From Rubrobacter tropicus (lineage in GTDB: Bacteria > Actinomycetota > Rubrobacteria > Rubrobacterales > Rubrobacteraceae), in assembly GCF_011492945.1 (NCBI RefSeq), contig NZ_CP045119.1:4278001-4342000 (forward strand): a stretch of 64,000 nucleotides of DNA, in the 5' to 3' direction. A program made the position numbers and the translations under genes. The notes beneath the pieces were generated by a model. That model was given only the letters and a program-made list of their open reading frames with translations. It was not told where the DNA came from and did no database searches. This document shows, piece by piece, positions 57,278 to 64,000 of the stretch; the first letter of the stretch is position 1, and every line of letters begins with the position of its first letter.

Positions 57278-57449
57278 CTATGCCGGGTTGCGTAAGGACC
57301 GGACCTGGAGGTTCGTGAGGCATCGAGGTTTTGGGGGGTGCGTCTCGGAACCCCGGGGAAGCCCCGACCCTCCGCCCCTGAAAGCCCTGGAACCTCCGTG
57401 ACTCGTGGTCCGTTCGCTTTGGGCCCCATCCTTCCGCAAACCGCTGTAG
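57278..57449. repeat. Terminal-inverted-repeat element, GAGG family copy
   Basis: GGGTTGCGTAAGGA on the left and TCCTTCCGCAAACCGCTGTAG on the right are inverted repeats. The interior GAGGCATCGAGGTTTTGGGG and GTTCGCTTTGGGCCCCATCC matches the element at 20513 in the same orientation. A short TCAGC-type piece (GAAAGGCGCGAAGCGCCG) follows up to 57500. Confidence 0.7.
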
Positions 57450-57500
57450 CTGAAAGGCGCGAAGCGCCGTGCTGACAAGCCGCCGCAGGCGTCGCGCTAC

Positions 57501-58055
57501 TCAGTAATCGTACTGGTCGTAGCTTCTCTGCTGGGGCGGTCGTCCGGCCTCGTAGAGGCGTTGCAGGGTACCCCCTATCAGGGGCGAGAGGAAGAGGCCT
57601 GCGAGGCCGGCGGGGAGCAGGTCGCGGGCGATGGTCCAGGCTATGAGCAGGCCGACGCCGGGCGCCGAGTGGACGGAGTTGCGGACCAGCTTCAGCGGGT
57701 CGAGGACGCCTCCGGGCGGCAGGATCCCGTAAGCGTAGACGAGCAGGGTCAGGACGCCGGAGATGGTGCCCGTAAGTAAGGCTAGGGCGAGGCTCAGAAC
57801 GAGACGCGAGCCGGAGCGTTCGTCCCCGTTGGAACCGCGGCGCAAGAGAAGGGCAGCGCCGAAGATGGGGGCGGCTATGAGGCCGGCGAGGAGGCCGACG
57901 GCCATGTAGACGAGGGCGAGGGTGGTCAGGTCGCCCTCGCTGCTGGTGCCGCCCTGCATGATCAGGAGCACGAAAGGCTCGGGGAACAGCGACTTCACGA
58001 ACATGAAGGTGAACCCGTAGGCGACCCCGATACCGAGTAAACGCAGAAGTATCAT
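57501..58055 (-). CDS. Hypothetical four-helix membrane protein
   Basis: 184 residues with four to five hydrophobic stretches (LLRLLGIGVAYGFTFMFV, ALVYMAVGLLAGLIAAPIFGAALLL, LVLSLALALLTGTISGVLTLLVYAYGI, GVGLLIAWTIARDLLPAGLAGLF) and a Tyr/Gln-rich tail RSYDQYDY. No family recognised. It is monocistronic. Confidence 0.7.
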   Translation of the reverse strand: MILLRLLGIGVAYGFTFMFVKSLFPEPFVLLIMQGGTSSEGDLTTLALVYMAVGLLAGLIAAPIFGAALLLRRGSNGDERSGSRLVLSLALALLTGTISGVLTLLVYAYGILPPGGVLDPLKLVRNSVHSAPGVGLLIAWTIARDLLPAGLAGLFLSPLIGGTLQRLYEAGRPPQQRSYDQYDY

Positions 58056-58160
58056 GACCGCCCCGGTCCGCCTCGCAGGCTGTTGTGAATCGTTCTCATC
58101 GTGCCGAGAATCTACCGCCCGGTTGCCAGAAAGTCAGCAAGAGCTTTCACCGGGCCTCGA

Positions 58161-59561
58161 CTACTCGGCGCCCGTCGTGTCCGCGGCCTCCCCGCTCGCG
58201 TCCACCCAGACGGTCTTCGGGTTCATGAACTCGTGGATGCCGAAGTGGGAGAGCTCGCGGCCGTAGCCCGAGTTCTTGGCGCCGCCGAAGGGGATCTCGG
58301 GCGTCGACTCCGTCATGCGGTTTATGTAGGTCATCCCCGCCTCGAGCTCGTCGATGAAACGGTCCTGCTCGGCCGAATCGTTCGTCCACGCGGAGGAGCT
58401 CAACCCGAAGTCCGAGTCGTTGGCGAGGGCTATGGCCTCGTCTATGTTACGCACCCGGAACAGCGAGGCTACGGGACCGAAGATCTCCTCCCGGTAAGCC
58501 GGCGACCCTTCGGGGATGTCGGTCAAGACGGTCGGCGGGTAGAAGTTGCCCGGCCCGTCCCCCTTCTTGCCGCCGGTCAGGACCCTGGCGCCGGCCTCGA
58601 CGCTCTTGTCCACCTGCCCGGAGACGTCGTCGAGGATCTGGGGTGTCGCGAGGGGGCCCATGTCCGTGTTCTCGCTCATCGGGTCGCCGACTTCGAGCGC
58701 GGCCATGCCCTCGACGTAGCGGCGCGTAAAGTCTTCCGCTATCTCTTCGTGGAGGATGATCCTCTTCGCGTTGATGCACGACTGACCGTTGTTGAGCGTC
58801 CGCGACGTCACGGCGTTACTTATGGCCTTATCCAGGTCCGCGCTCGGCATCACTATGAACGGGTCGCTGCCGCCTAGCTCGAGCACGGTCTTCTTTATGT
58901 TCCCGCCCGCCTCGCTCGCGACCTGCCGGCCGGCCGGCTCGCTGCCCGTGAGCGTAGCCGCCCGAACGCGCGGGTCGTCGATAACGGCCTGGACCTGGCC
59001 CGAGGAGATCAAAAGCGTCTGAAAAGCCCCTTCCGGGAAACCCGCCCTGTGGATGATGTCCTCTATCGCCAGCGCGCACTGCGGCACGTTGGAGGCGTGC
59101 TTGAGCAGCCCCACGTTGCCGGCCATCAGCGCGGGCGCGGCGAACCGGAAGACCTGCCAGAACGGGAAGTTCCAGGGCATCACAGCGAGCACGGGCCCGA
59201 TGGGCTGGTAGCGGACGAAGGTCCTGGCACCCTCCAGTTTTATCTGCTCGTCGGCGAGCATCTTCTCGGCGTTCTCGGCGTAGTAGCGGCACCCGCGGGC
59301 GCACTTGTTCGCCTCTCCTATGGCCGAGGCGAGAGTCTTGCCCATCTCGAGCGTCATGATGCGGCCGAGTTCCTCCGCCTCCTCTTCCAGGATCTCGGCC
59401 GCCCGCGTCAGCCACCGGGACCGGTCCGCAAAAGACGTCTTCTTATACTCGCGGAAAGTCTCGGCCGCGAGCTGGAGCTTCCGGTCGATCTCTTCGTCGC
59501 CCAGGGCGTCGAAGGTCTTGATCTCCTCCCCCGTCGCCGGGTTTACCGTAGATATGGCCAC
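58161..59561 (-). CDS. NAD(P)-dependent succinate-semialdehyde dehydrogenase-like ALDH
   Basis: 466 residues. Catalytic Cys in NNGQSCINAKR and Glu in TVLELGGSDPFIV, cofactor motif MPWNFPFWQVFR, and TGSEPAGRQVA for NAD binding. The short N terminus, starting ISTVNPATGEEIKTF, and ...YINRMTESTPEIPFGGAKNSGYGRELS match the bacterial SSADH (GabD/Sad type). The GTG at 59561 follows GAGGAGG with 6-nt spacing. It may act on succinate semialdehyde from GABA or 4-hydroxybutyrate. Confidence 0.93.
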   Translation of the reverse strand: MAISTVNPATGEEIKTFDALGDEEIDRKLQLAAETFREYKKTSFADRSRWLTRAAEILEEEAEELGRIMTLEMGKTLASAIGEANKCARGCRYYAENAEKMLADEQIKLEGARTFVRYQPIGPVLAVMPWNFPFWQVFRFAAPALMAGNVGLLKHASNVPQCALAIEDIIHRAGFPEGAFQTLLISSGQVQAVIDDPRVRAATLTGSEPAGRQVASEAGGNIKKTVLELGGSDPFIVMPSADLDKAISNAVTSRTLNNGQSCINAKRIILHEEIAEDFTRRYVEGMAALEVGDPMSENTDMGPLATPQILDDVSGQVDKSVEAGARVLTGGKKGDGPGNFYPPTVLTDIPEGSPAYREEIFGPVASLFRVRNIDEAIALANDSDFGLSSSAWTNDSAEQDRFIDELEAGMTYINRMTESTPEIPFGGAKNSGYGRELSHFGIHEFMNPKTVWVDASGEAADTTGAE

Positions 59562-59661
59562 CGTGATCCTCCTCGAAGATGTCTTCAGCCTTTCAGGAAG
59601 TATATATACCCGCTCGAACCACACGCCTCACAGGCACCCGGCGGTACAATCCGAACTCCTG

Positions 59662-60834
59662 ATGGAACGCGAACAGGCAAGCATCGACCCTACCGAAGCC
59701 AGGCGTATCCTCGAAGGACGGGCACGCGAGGCGGGCTTCGACCTGGTCGGGGTGACACGGGCGGAGCCTTTGCGGGAGGGCGGCGAGCGGCTGCGCCGCT
59801 GGCAGGAGGCCGGGATGGCCGCCGACATGGGTTATATGCACAGGCCCGTGGAGTTGCTGGCTAACCCGAAGAAGCTGCAGAAGAGCGCCAGGAGCGTCGT
59901 CTCGCTCGGGGTCTCGTACTACCCGGGGGAGCACCCGGAGAACGAGACGGGCGGCGGACGGGTCGCCCGGTACGCCTGGGGGCGGGACTACCACGAGGTC
60001 ATCAAGGGTCGGTTGTTCCGGCTGCGGGAAGAGTTGGAGGAGGCGCTGGGAACGAGGATCAAGGCGCGGGGCTTCACGGACGCGGTGCCGCTCCTCGAGA
60101 GGTCCGCGGCCCAGCACGCGGGGCTAGGCTTCTTCGGGCGAAACTCTTGTTTGATCGACGGGGACATCGGGTCTTACTTCTTTATAGCGGACTTGATAGT
60201 GGACCTCGAGCTGGATCCCGACGAGCCGGGCACGGGGACTTGCGGGCGTTGCACCCGCTGCATGGACCGCTGCCCGACCGGCGCAATAAAGGCCCCCGGC
60301 GTGGTCGATGCCAGGCTCTGCATCTCTTACCTGACGATAGAGAACTCTGGGGAGATCCCGCGCGAGCTGCGCCCGAAGGTGGGCGACTGGGCCTTCGGTT
60401 GCGACGTCTGCCAGGAGGTCTGCCCCTACAACAAGACGAAGGCCACGAGGAGCCGCTGGCCCGAGTTTTCGGAAGGGAGCGGCGCCGGGCCGTACCTGGA
60501 GATGGAAGAGGTGCTGAAGATACGGACCGACGAGGAGTTCGAGGCCCGTTTCGCCGGTACGCCGCTCACCCGCCCTGGTCGGGCGGGGCTTTTGCGGAAT
60601 TGCTGCGTGGCGGCCGGGAACCTGAGATCAAAGAAGGCGATTCCTGCGTTGAAAGACTGTCTGCAAAACGATCTTTCGGCGCTCGTGCGGGGGCATGCGG
60701 CGTGGGCTCTGGGCGAGATCGGGGGTTCAGAGGGGGCGCTTCGGGAGGCGCTTGGAGAGGAGAAAGACGGGTGGTGCCTGGGGGAGATCCGGCACGCTTT
60801 GAGCGGCGCGGCCACGGGCGCGGGCTTGGGTTAG
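59662..60834 (+). CDS. queG: Epoxyqueuosine reductase
   Basis: 390 residues. Reduces epoxyqueuosine to queuosine in tRNA using cobalamin and two 4Fe-4S clusters. Cluster motifs: CGRCTRCMDRCPTGAI and CDVCQEVCPYNK. The corrinoid-binding N-terminal part has GFFGRNSCLI and YFFIADLIVD. A C-terminal HEAT-like helical repeat (ALKDCLQNDLSALVRGHAAWALGEIG) is present. ATG 59662 lies 11 nt after a TACAAT hexamer. Its cofactor links it to the cobalamin adenosyltransferase gene only indirectly. Confidence 0.94.
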   Translation: MEREQASIDPTEARRILEGRAREAGFDLVGVTRAEPLREGGERLRRWQEAGMAADMGYMHRPVELLANPKKLQKSARSVVSLGVSYYPGEHPENETGGGRVARYAWGRDYHEVIKGRLFRLREELEEALGTRIKARGFTDAVPLLERSAAQHAGLGFFGRNSCLIDGDIGSYFFIADLIVDLELDPDEPGTGTCGRCTRCMDRCPTGAIKAPGVVDARLCISYLTIENSGEIPRELRPKVGDWAFGCDVCQEVCPYNKTKATRSRWPEFSEGSGAGPYLEMEEVLKIRTDEEFEARFAGTPLTRPGRAGLLRNCCVAAGNLRSKKAIPALKDCLQNDLSALVRGHAAWALGEIGGSEGALREALGEEKDGWCLGEIRHALSGAATGAGLG

Positions 60835-60846
60835 AATAGGGAAACG

Positions 60847-61653
60847 ATGGCGAAGACTACCAACTATTACGAGGTCCTCGGCGTTCCGCGCGAGGCCTCG
60901 CAGGCAGAGATCAGGAACGCCTACCGCAACCTAGCCAAGGAGCTCCACCCCGACCACCCGGGCGGGAGTGCCACGGAGTTCTCCCGGCTGCAGGAGGCCA
61001 ACGCCGTGCTCTCGGACCCGGACCGCCGCCGAGAGCACGACGAGTCCCTGGACCTCGCCCACGCCGCGGACCAGCTTGCCGGCCTCAACTTCGACTTCGA
61101 CCAGCCGGAGGACGAGCTCTCCTCCCGCCGCCGCGCCCGCGAGAGTGCGGGACCCTCCCTGGGCGAGCGCCTCAAGGGTCGCTTCGGCAGGAAGGAAGGC
61201 TCCGAAAACGGCGGCGGTTTCGGCAGGGATACCGGCAGGAGGACGCGCGGGCGCTACGACGTGACCGAGGCGCGCTGGTACGAGCCCCACCGCTTCGACC
61301 CCGAGCCCGTAACCCTGAAGTCGGGCGCCACGAGCTTCGTCGGCGCTTTTCTCGCGTTTATCGTGGCGGGGCAGGTCGGGATCTGGGCCTCGGGCCAGGG
61401 CGCGGGCGTCCTCGAATTCCTCACGGTCTTGAACCCGTTCATGTTCCTCGTCTACACGCTCGTCGGGCTCGTCGCCGGCTACCTCGCATTCAGGACGGCC
61501 GGGTGGGCCGGGCTGGCCCTCGTCTTCGTGGCGGCGCTGGTCGTCGGCGGCCAGGGAGAGCCTCCCAGCCTGTTGCGGTTCCTGACCGTCGGCATCGTCA
61601 CGCTGCTCGTCGTGATCTGGCTCGGCAACCGCCGCGACGCCGCCGGCCGCTGA
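60847..61653 (+). CDS. Membrane-anchored J-domain protein
   Basis: 268 residues. J domain at residues 5-70 (YYEVLGVPREASQAEIRNAYRNLAKELHPDHPGG; HPD motif intact, EFSRLQEANAVLSDPDRRREHD). A charged linker of about 60 residues follows. Four hydrophobic segments at the C terminus (SFVGAFLAFIVAGQVGIW, MFLVYTLVGLVAGYLAF, WAGLALVFVAALVVGG, LTVGIVTLLVVIWLG) anchor it in the membrane. It would recruit DnaK to the membrane. ATG 60847 lies 9 nt after a TAGAAT hexamer (60832-60837). Its stop overlaps the next gene. Confidence 0.88.
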   Translation: MAKTTNYYEVLGVPREASQAEIRNAYRNLAKELHPDHPGGSATEFSRLQEANAVLSDPDRRREHDESLDLAHAADQLAGLNFDFDQPEDELSSRRRARESAGPSLGERLKGRFGRKEGSENGGGFGRDTGRRTRGRYDVTEARWYEPHRFDPEPVTLKSGATSFVGAFLAFIVAGQVGIWASGQGAGVLEFLTVLNPFMFLVYTLVGLVAGYLAFRTAGWAGLALVFVAALVVGGQGEPPSLLRFLTVGIVTLLVVIWLGNRRDAAGR

Positions 61654-63257
61654 CCTCCCCGGCTGAGATCCAGTCGTTCATCTCCCGCTTCGAGGGGCGG
61701 GTGGCCCCCGTCGAGAAGAGGGTCGCCGAGGCCTGGTGGGGCCTGGCCGTGACGGGCTCGGAGGAGGCGCAGAAAGAGCTCGTCCGGGCCGGGACAGAGT
61801 ACAACCGGCTCTTCGCGGACGAAGGGGAGCAGGAGGCGGTAGCGGGCTGGTACGGGGAACTCGACTCCCTGGACGACGAGCTCTTGCGCCGGCAGGTCGA
61901 GGTCTTGTACAGGACTTACGCGTCCAAGCAGGGCGACGCGGGGGCGCTCGACAAGATCGAGGAGCTCGAGGCCGAGGCGAACGCGGTCTACGGCAACCAT
62001 CGGGGCACCGTGGGCGGCAGGCCGGTCGGGGAGAACGAGGTCAGGGACATCCTGCGAACCGCCGGAGACGAATCGGTGAGGCGCGAGGCGTGGGAGGCCT
62101 CCAAGACCGTCGGGCGCGAGGTAGAGGGAACCGTCCGGGAGCTCGCCCGCCTCAGGAACAGGCTCGCCAGGGAGGCCGGCTACAAAGACCACTACCATCG
62201 GTCGCTGGACCTGCAGGAGATGGACGTCGAGGAGCTGGAGAGGCTCATGGCGGATCTCGAATCCGCCACGGACGCCCCGTTCCGGGAGCTGAAAAAACGC
62301 CTGGATGAACGCCTCCGGGAGAAGTTCGGGGTCGAGGTAGTGAGGCCGTGGTTTTTGTCCGACCCCTTCTTCCAGGAGACCCCGGAGGACGGCAACCTGG
62401 ACACGGACCGCTTCTTCGAGGGCAAGGACCTCGAGGCCCTGACCAGGAAGACCTACGACTCCCTGGGTCTCGAGGTGCGGGGCGTGGTGGCGAAGAGCGA
62501 CCTGTACGCCAGGCCTGGCAAGAACCAGCACGCGTTCTGCCTCCCGGTCGGGCGGGACTACCCTTACGACGTGCGGGTCCTTGCGAACCTGCGGGCCGGA
62601 AAGCCGGACGCGTACTGGATGAACACGATGCTCCACGAGTTCGGCCACGCCGTCTACGACAGGCACATAAACCTGAAGCTCCCCTACCTCTTGCGAGGCG
62701 TCTCCCACATCGCCACGACCGAGGCCATAGCCCTCATGATGGGCGCCCTGGGCGAAGAACCGGGCTGGCTGCAGAGCGTGGCGGGCGTGCCCGAAGACGA
62801 GCTGGCGTCCGAGCGGGAGCGGCTCGCCGCTCGGCGCAGGGAAGAGCTGCTCGTCTTCACGCGCTGGGCGCTAGTAGTATTCCGGTTCGAGAAAGAACTC
62901 TACGCCGACCCCGACAGAGAAGACCTCAACGGGGTCTGGTGGGACCTCGTCGAGAAGCTGCAGCTCGTTCCTCGTCCGCCGGGGCGGGACGAGCCGGACT
63001 GGGCGGCCAAGATCCACGTGGCCACTGCCCCCGTCTACTACCAGAATTACGTGCTCGGAAACCTCATAGCCGCCCAGCTGAGGAACTACCTGGAGACCCA
63101 CATCACCCAGGGTCCCTTCTACCAGAACGAGGTGGCGGGCCGCTACCTCCTCGAATCCTTCTTCGGACCCGGCGCGCGAGAGAACTGGCGCGACACCGTT
63201 CTCAGGGCCACCGGGGAACCGCTAGATCCGGCCCACTTCGTCAGCAGCATCAGGTAG
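61650..63257 (+). CDS. M3/M2-like metallopeptidase (HEFGH)
   Basis: About 535 residues, all-helical. The zinc site is HEFGHAVYDRHINLKLPYLL (H-E-x-x-H) with the downstream Glu in TTEAIALMMG. The zinc helix and the ...YNQNYVLGNLIAAQL-like segment fit M3/M2 carboxypeptidase-related enzymes. Sequence homology begins around LTSPAEIQSFISRFEGRVAPVE, where the only start-like codon is a CTG at 61650 within the CTGA overlap with the J-protein stop. GTG at 61701 is an alternative that would lose 17 residues. Confidence 0.85.
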   Translation: MTSPAEIQSFISRFEGRVAPVEKRVAEAWWGLAVTGSEEAQKELVRAGTEYNRLFADEGEQEAVAGWYGELDSLDDELLRRQVEVLYRTYASKQGDAGALDKIEELEAEANAVYGNHRGTVGGRPVGENEVRDILRTAGDESVRREAWEASKTVGREVEGTVRELARLRNRLAREAGYKDHYHRSLDLQEMDVEELERLMADLESATDAPFRELKKRLDERLREKFGVEVVRPWFLSDPFFQETPEDGNLDTDRFFEGKDLEALTRKTYDSLGLEVRGVVAKSDLYARPGKNQHAFCLPVGRDYPYDVRVLANLRAGKPDAYWMNTMLHEFGHAVYDRHINLKLPYLLRGVSHIATTEAIALMMGALGEEPGWLQSVAGVPEDELASERERLAARRREELLVFTRWALVVFRFEKELYADPDREDLNGVWWDLVEKLQLVPRPPGRDEPDWAAKIHVATAPVYYQNYVLGNLIAAQLRNYLETHITQGPFYQNEVAGRYLLESFFGPGARENWRDTVLRATGEPLDPAHFVSSIR

Positions 63258-63452
63258 GCAGCACGCTTCGCCCTTCGGGCTCCGCTCTCAGCGCGCTGCA
63301 GCCTTCGGCTTTCGCTCTCAGCACGCCTGCTTCGCAGGCTTTCAGGTAATCGTCTGTGGACGCTACGCCCGGCGACACTCTAATCGTCGTGTGTGGCGCT
63401 GTCCGGTCCGGCTCCGCGTGGCTGAAAGCGAGGCGGAGCCGGAGCGGGCTGA
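63258..63452. repeat. Long dispersed palindromic repeat, copy 4 (inverted core)
   Basis: CAGCACGCTTCGCC and TCAGCGCGCTGCAGCC words on the left, GCCTGCTTCGCAGGC, a core AATCGTCTGTGGACG that is the reverse complement of the core in the other three copies, and a right arm GAGGCGGAGCCGGAGCGGGCTGACTAGCT. It fills the gap between two convergent genes; the CTA at its right edge is the stop of the next gene. Confidence 0.7.
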
Positions 63453-64000
63453 CTAGCTTCCCTTCACCGGGATCTCCACGCCTTCGAAGGAGCCGTCGCG
63501 GGCGCTTGTGGTGCCGACTTGCAGGGCGCCCTTGCCCGAGAACGGCGGCAGGTCCAGGGTCGCCTCGAAGTAGCCCCAGGTGGTGCTCCAGTCGTTGGCG
63601 GTTACGGTCTCGCGGACGAGCTCCTTGCCCCTGGCGTCTCTGAGTACCACGGTGTTGGCCGCCTCGAAGTTGCGGGAGTAGCCGCTGACGGTGAGGGGGT
63701 CGGAGACCCTGGCCCCGGGGCGGGGCTCGACGAGGACGGTGTTTCCCCCCGCCGCCGGTTGGGGTTTCTTCAGGGGCGTCCCCGCTGGCTTGAAGTCGAC
63801 CACGAGGCGGGCCGGGTCGGCGAGCTCCAGCGTCCGGTAGCGGAAGGACTTCCGGGCCAGCAGGTCCACGAACATGCCGCCCTCGGGGGCGCGTACGACG
63901 TGGAAACCTTCCATCAGGCCTTTTCCGAAACCCCCGTCCGAGACGCCCGTGGCGCTGGCTGAGGGAAGTTGAATCCTGGTCAGGCCGTCTCCTTTAGGGC
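63453..64000 (-). CDS. Gmad2/AMIN-like domain protein, 3' part (cut by window edge)
   Basis: The open frame enters from the right edge and encodes about 180 residues ending at a TAG. The visible part has an AMIN-like stretch (RYRTLELADPARLVVDFKPAGTPL), then a Gmad2 immunoglobulin-like domain (VEPRPGARVSDPLTVSGYSRNFEAANTVVLRDARGKEL, ...WGYFEATLDLP) as found in spore-germination and other wall-associated proteins. A methionine at 63914 is internal, not the start. The stop codon is in the repeat edge. Confidence 0.8.
   Translation of the reverse strand, partial: PKGDGLTRIQLPSASATGVSDGGFGKGLMEGFHVVRAPEGGMFVDLLARKSFRYRTLELADPARLVVDFKPAGTPLKKPQPAAGGNTVLVEPRPGARVSDPLTVSGYSRNFEAANTVVLRDARGKELVRETVTANDWSTTWGYFEATLDLPPFSGKGALQVGTTSARDGSFEGVEIPVKGS

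Overview
The window is a GC-rich bacterial chromosome segment with actinobacterial features: an SDR-rich and F420-type oxidoreductase gene set, a sufC-sufB-sufD-Rieske cluster with a separate sufU, YtrA-type GntR and GbsR-like regulators, GTG/TTG starts, 1-4 nt overlaps, and many start codons only 6-11 nt downstream of a -10-like hexamer (leaderless or nearly leaderless transcripts). Gene content and the abundant short palindromic repeats make a Rubrobacter-like organism my best guess; this is an inference from gene content, not a database result. I annotate 75 protein-coding loci (two cut by the window edges, one broken by a frameshift). I recognised no rRNA, tRNA, CRISPR array, transposase gene or prophage.

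Layout. 1-2034: aspartate kinase end, dapA and dapB (lysine/diaminopimelate), with dapF at 7262. 2174-7168: LOG-family hydrolase, RTX-like secreted protein, DUF4349 lipoprotein, S9 peptidase and three small genes. 8166-11198: NarL-type response regulator, receiver-PAS-histidine kinase and a divergent single-domain receiver protein. 11422-16905: DUF815 ATPase, a GbsR-regulated ABC exporter operon, a coiled-coil DNA-binding protein and a Rieske lipoprotein. 16964-25743: aquaporin, DoxX, aminoglycoside kinase-like protein, cobalamin adenosyltransferase (between inverted repeats), LLM oxidoreductase, ferredoxin, cupin, DUF4097/Yip1 pair and M20 hydrolase. 25792-32372: GluQRS, a GntR-regulated ABC exporter, aminoglycoside adenylyltransferase, haloperoxidase and YqeC. 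32502-36336: envelope proteins, LarC, cold-shock protein, YgfZ and chorismate mutase. 36605-41620: suf operon running into a Rieske ferredoxin, a lipoprotein nuclease and a small protein. 41623-53988: TetR/SDR divergent pair, degenerate CTP-synthase-like amidotransferase, sufU, oxidoreductases, a potassium-channel-like protein, ATP-grasp protein, PhzF and DppA. 54153-57231: OmpR-type two-component system and a secreted protein. 57501-64000: membrane protein, aldehyde dehydrogenase, queG, membrane J-protein, HEFGH metallopeptidase and the 3' part of a Gmad2 protein.

How the parts connect. Fe-S assembly (suf operon, sufU, YgfZ) serves several Fe-S proteins seen here (two Rieske proteins, a ferredoxin, QueG). 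QueG and GluQRS both act on the queuosine-modified tRNA wobble base. Two exporter operons each carry their own one-component repressor with a visible operator.

The most unusual content is non-coding. Several families of 100-300 bp palindromic repeats sit flush against stop codons and in several cases supply the stop codon or the last residues. A 19-bp near-palindrome followed exactly 21 nt later by an ATACT/ATATT box occurs twice before the receiver gene at 10755 and once before the secreted protein at 56182.
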